From: Ardenticatenaceae bacterium
GTDB taxonomy: Bacteria; Chloroflexota; Anaerolineae; Promineifilales; Promineifilaceae
Assembly (NCBI GenBank): GCA_020634395.1
Contig: JACKBU010000032.1
Span: forward strand, 1-40,985
Length of the DNA stretch: 40,985 nucleotides
Reading direction: 5' to 3'
Both the position numbers and the translations under genes were made by a program. Below the pieces are notes generated by a model, which ran no database searches, was not told the DNA's origin, and saw nothing but the letters and a program-made list of their open reading frames with translations. The first letter of the stretch is position 1. Each line of letters begins with the position of its first letter. This document shows, one piece after another, positions 38,801 to 40,985 of this stretch.

Positions 38801-40985
38801 TTACGGTGTGTCCACCAGCAACTGGTATGGTGTGGTGATGTTTGTAGTTCCCTCGTTAATTATCAGGATGTAATAGCCTCCTGGGGGAGCATCTACTAAA
38901 TTCACTGTTTTTGTTGTGGAGTTGCTGCCATCATTGCCCACCGTGCTCAATGTGCTGCAGTTCGAGCCGGAATACACCACAATTTGGCCGTCCATCGGCA
39001 GAAAATTGGTCAGGCGGATGGTGACGTTTGTCTTTGTAGGCAGGTCAAACTGATACCAGTCCTTATCGTCGTTGGCCAGGAAGGAATAGGTCTGGTCAGT
39101 TTTGATGCTGTACGCTTCGCTGCAGATGTTGTTGGGTTCGTCGCTTCTGTCGTGGCGGATGGCGGGCAGGAAAAGCTGGTACCGTTTGTTGATGGTGACG
39201 GTAACGGACTGACTGGCGTTTAGGGTATGGCCGGCGGCGTCCTGGCCCACGGCCGTTACCAAGTGAGTCACGCTCTGGCCGGCAGCGCCGTTCACCTCGT
39301 CGGTGTAGTGGCAGGTGTAGCTGCCGTTCACGGCCAGCACCTGACCCGTGCTGCACGTTCCTTGCCCGTTCAGATCGCTGGCCATGTCGTCTACCAGGTT
39401 GTTGATGGTGATGGTGACGGTGCTGGTGTTGGTGATGTACACGGTGAAGATGACCGGGCCACCCGGCTCCAGCACGCTGGTGGGATTGGCTTGCAGGTGT
39501 AGAACGGCCGTTGGCCCCAGTTCCGGGCACGGTTCCGTTTGCGAGGTGTTGGCCTCGCCAGGCGTGATGCAGCGCGGGCTGAAGTCGACGTTGTTAACGG
39601 CCGTGTCCATGCCGTTGGGCCAGCGCGAAATACCCATATAGTCGCTCACGCCGGTGTCTATCAGGCCTACGCCTGACCCTTCCAGGTAGGGCACGGCCGT
39701 ATCGCCTTCATAAGAGACGGCGTCGATGACCCGGTCGCCGATCATCACGGCCGCTGCGTCCGGCGCGCCATTCTGAATGAGATCCGCATCCGGCGAAACG
39801 TCCAGATCGCAGTTGACAGTCAGCGCAGCGTCGCCGCAGACTACAAAATAATCGCCGGCGGCCAGCGTGAGCGAGGGCAGCGCGAAGTTCTGGTAAATAG
39901 CATCATTCGCGCCATTGATCAGGCGCAGGCTGAAAATGCTCAGATCCAGCGGGGTGTCACCGGCATTAAACAGCTCGACAAACTCGGCCGTATCGCCGCC
40001 GGGTTGGTCGTAGTCGATTTCGTTGATCAACAGCGGGGGATTTTCGGGAGGCGTGCAGGGGGCAACGGCCGTGTCGTTGGCCAGTCCGGGCGTAACGCAG
40101 TGAACGGCAAAATCGCTGTTGTTTTGCTGCGTATCCTGGCCGTCCGGTATGCGCGACAAGCCCTGATAGTCATCGTCCGTGTCGCTTGGGTCTTGCAGCC
40201 CTGTCCCGGTGCCTTCCGTGTAGGGCGAAAGTGAGTCACCCTCATAGCTGAGGGAGTCTACCATCTGGTTGCCCAGCATCAGGGCGACGGCGTCTGGCGC
40301 GCCGTTCTGAATCAGGTCCGTATCCGGAGACACATCCAGGTCGCAGTTTAAAACCAGCGCCGGGTTGCCGCAGACGACGAAGTAGTTGCCCGGTGACAAT
40401 ATCACGTCGGGCAGAGGGATGGATTGGTAGACGATCCCGTCGGTTCCGTTGACCAACTTGAGGGCGTAATCTTTGAACTCCACAGCGACGCTGTCAGCGT
40501 TGTAGATTTCGATGAATTCGGCGGCGTCGGTGCCGGGCTGATTGTAATCGATTTCGTTGATGACCAGGGTATGCATGGGAACGGCGACGCTCTGGTTTTC
40601 GGCTCCGGGTGTGTTGTATGCCTCGCCAACGATCGGCGTGCCGGTGAAGCCGGTCAAACCCGCACCATCGGGATCGTTTCGCACCCAATCGCCGGCACTG
40701 AAGGTGTTGACGCCGTTAGGAATGCGGGAAGCGCCGCCGGGAATTTCGGAAAAGCCGTCGTAGGTGCGTGTCAGGATGGCATTGGTGTATACGCTGGTGT
40801 AGGTCAGGTCGCCGCTGCCGCCATCGTCGATGGCGATGGCATCGATGATGCGGGACCAGGGTGTCAGGTCGAAGACGCCGTCATCGTCTGTATCCAGGTC
40901 AGTGCCCACAGTGCCGGTGAAGACATCGACCAGAAGCAGTGTCACCGTGCCGTTTTCGATTTGATTATTTAAGTAGCCCGTTGTC
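38801..40985 (-). CDS. secreted lamin-tail-domain protein with PPC-like C-terminus, 5' end outside the window
   Basis: The reading frame stays open to the window edge (the last codons read TTGYLNNQIENGTVT), so the N-terminus and signal peptide lie outside; about 727 residues are visible. Two lamin-tail domains begin near 40571 and 40035 (VINEIDYNQPGTDAAEFIEIYN and LLINEIDYDQPGGDTAEFVELFN). They share a long stretch, NCDLDVSPD-x-DLIQNGAPDA, and look like an old tandem duplication, with synonymous differences. A partial third copy seems to precede them at the edge. Next comes a DUF11-like beta domain (about 39500-39200). The last 110 residues resemble a bacterial pre-peptidase C-terminal (PPC) domain (EPNNICSEAYSI to LLVDTP). 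A role in surface adhesion or extracellular matrix is inferred. Confidence 0.83.
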   Translation of the reverse strand, partial: TTGYLNNQIENGTVTLLLVDVFTGTVGTDLDTDDDGVFDLTPWSRIIDAIAIDDGGSGDLTYTSVYTNAILTRTYDGFSEIPGGASRIPNGVNTFSAGDWVRNDPDGAGLTGFTGTPIVGEAYNTPGAENQSVAVPMHTLVINEIDYNQPGTDAAEFIEIYNADSVAVEFKDYALKLVNGTDGIVYQSIPLPDVILSPGNYFVVCGNPALVLNCDLDVSPDTDLIQNGAPDAVALMLGNQMVDSLSYEGDSLSPYTEGTGTGLQDPSDTDDDYQGLSRIPDGQDTQQNNSDFAVHCVTPGLANDTAVAPCTPPENPPLLINEIDYDQPGGDTAEFVELFNAGDTPLDLSIFSLRLINGANDAIYQNFALPSLTLAAGDYFVVCGDAALTVNCDLDVSPDADLIQNGAPDAAAVMIGDRVIDAVSYEGDTAVPYLEGSGVGLIDTGVSDYMGISRWPNGMDTAVNNVDFSPRCITPGEANTSQTEPCPELGPTAVLHLQANPTSVLEPGGPVIFTVYITNTSTVTITINNLVDDMASDLNGQGTCSTGQVLAVNGSYTCHYTDEVNGAAGQSVTHLVTAVGQDAAGHTLNASQSVTVTINKRYQLFLPAIRHDRSDEPNNICSEAYSIKTDQTYSFLANDDKDWYQFDLPTKTNVTIRLTNFLPMDGQIVVYSGSNCSTLSTVGNDGSNSTTKTVNLVDAPPGGYYILIINEGTTNITTPYQLLVDTP

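Overview
The window looks like chromosomal DNA of a moderately GC-rich, free-living bacterium, most likely a member of the Chloroflexota (Anaerolineae/Ardenticatenia side). This is inferred from gene content: transmembrane Ser/Thr kinase and SUMF1-type receptors with Thr/Pro-rich linkers, a YhfC-type membrane protease homologue, a sortase with its substrate, an actinobacterial-type inositol-phosphate synthase, and many secreted lamin-tail or DOMON-like proteins. I see no rRNA, tRNA, CRISPR array, phage or insertion sequence. Almost every kilobase is occupied by ordinary chromosomal genes.

Layout. 1-2.3 kb: a HAD hydrolase and a tandem-GNAT acetyltransferase, then a gene-free stretch that I read as a strongly structured, unidentified non-coding RNA of about 340 nt on the minus strand, with a promoter and three operator-like 12-mers at exact 22-bp spacing. 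2.3-10 kb: an AAA-type ATPase fused through a membrane segment to a formylglycine-generating-enzyme-like domain, a DtxR-family metal regulator, a quinone-oxidoreductase-like dehydrogenase, an LPESG surface protein beside its probable sortase, a sirtuin and MgtE. 10-15.6 kb: a receptor-type Ser/Thr kinase whose 3' end seems frameshifted, a 21-bp tandem repeat array, a YhfC-like protein and an ABC-2 exporter. 15.6-23.3 kb: a housekeeping block rpsB-tsf-pyrH-frr-uppS-cdsA, then fbp and rho. 23.3-27.2 kb: a LysM/M23 endopeptidase, a lipoprotein, rlmN and a NagD-like phosphatase. 27.3-32.7 kb: a membrane glycosyltransferase locus (GT2, GT39-like, YfhO-like) riddled with short in-frame repeats. 32.7-41 kb: a CBS protein, inositol-3-phosphate synthase, a large secreted protein, an isoaspartyl peptidase, a secreted phospholipase-D-fold protein and an incomplete lamin-tail protein.

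The most striking signal is not a gene. The palindrome ACGGCCGT occurs about 87 times by my hand count, roughly once per 470 bp, where base composition predicts about one copy. It lies in all reading frames and in intergenic DNA, is sparse in the housekeeping block and dense in the glycosyltransferase block. It behaves like the highly iterated palindrome HIP1 of cyanobacteria but has a different sequence. A second layer consists of small repeats: two related 21-bp arrays, several 7-bp arrays inside genes, and a dispersed perfect palindrome present both inside a gene and between convergent genes.

Functionally, much of the window serves the cell envelope: undecaprenyl and CDP-diacylglycerol synthesis, polyprenol-linked glycosyl transfer, peptidoglycan cleavage, sortase anchoring and secreted adhesive proteins, alongside translation, transcription termination and sensing genes.
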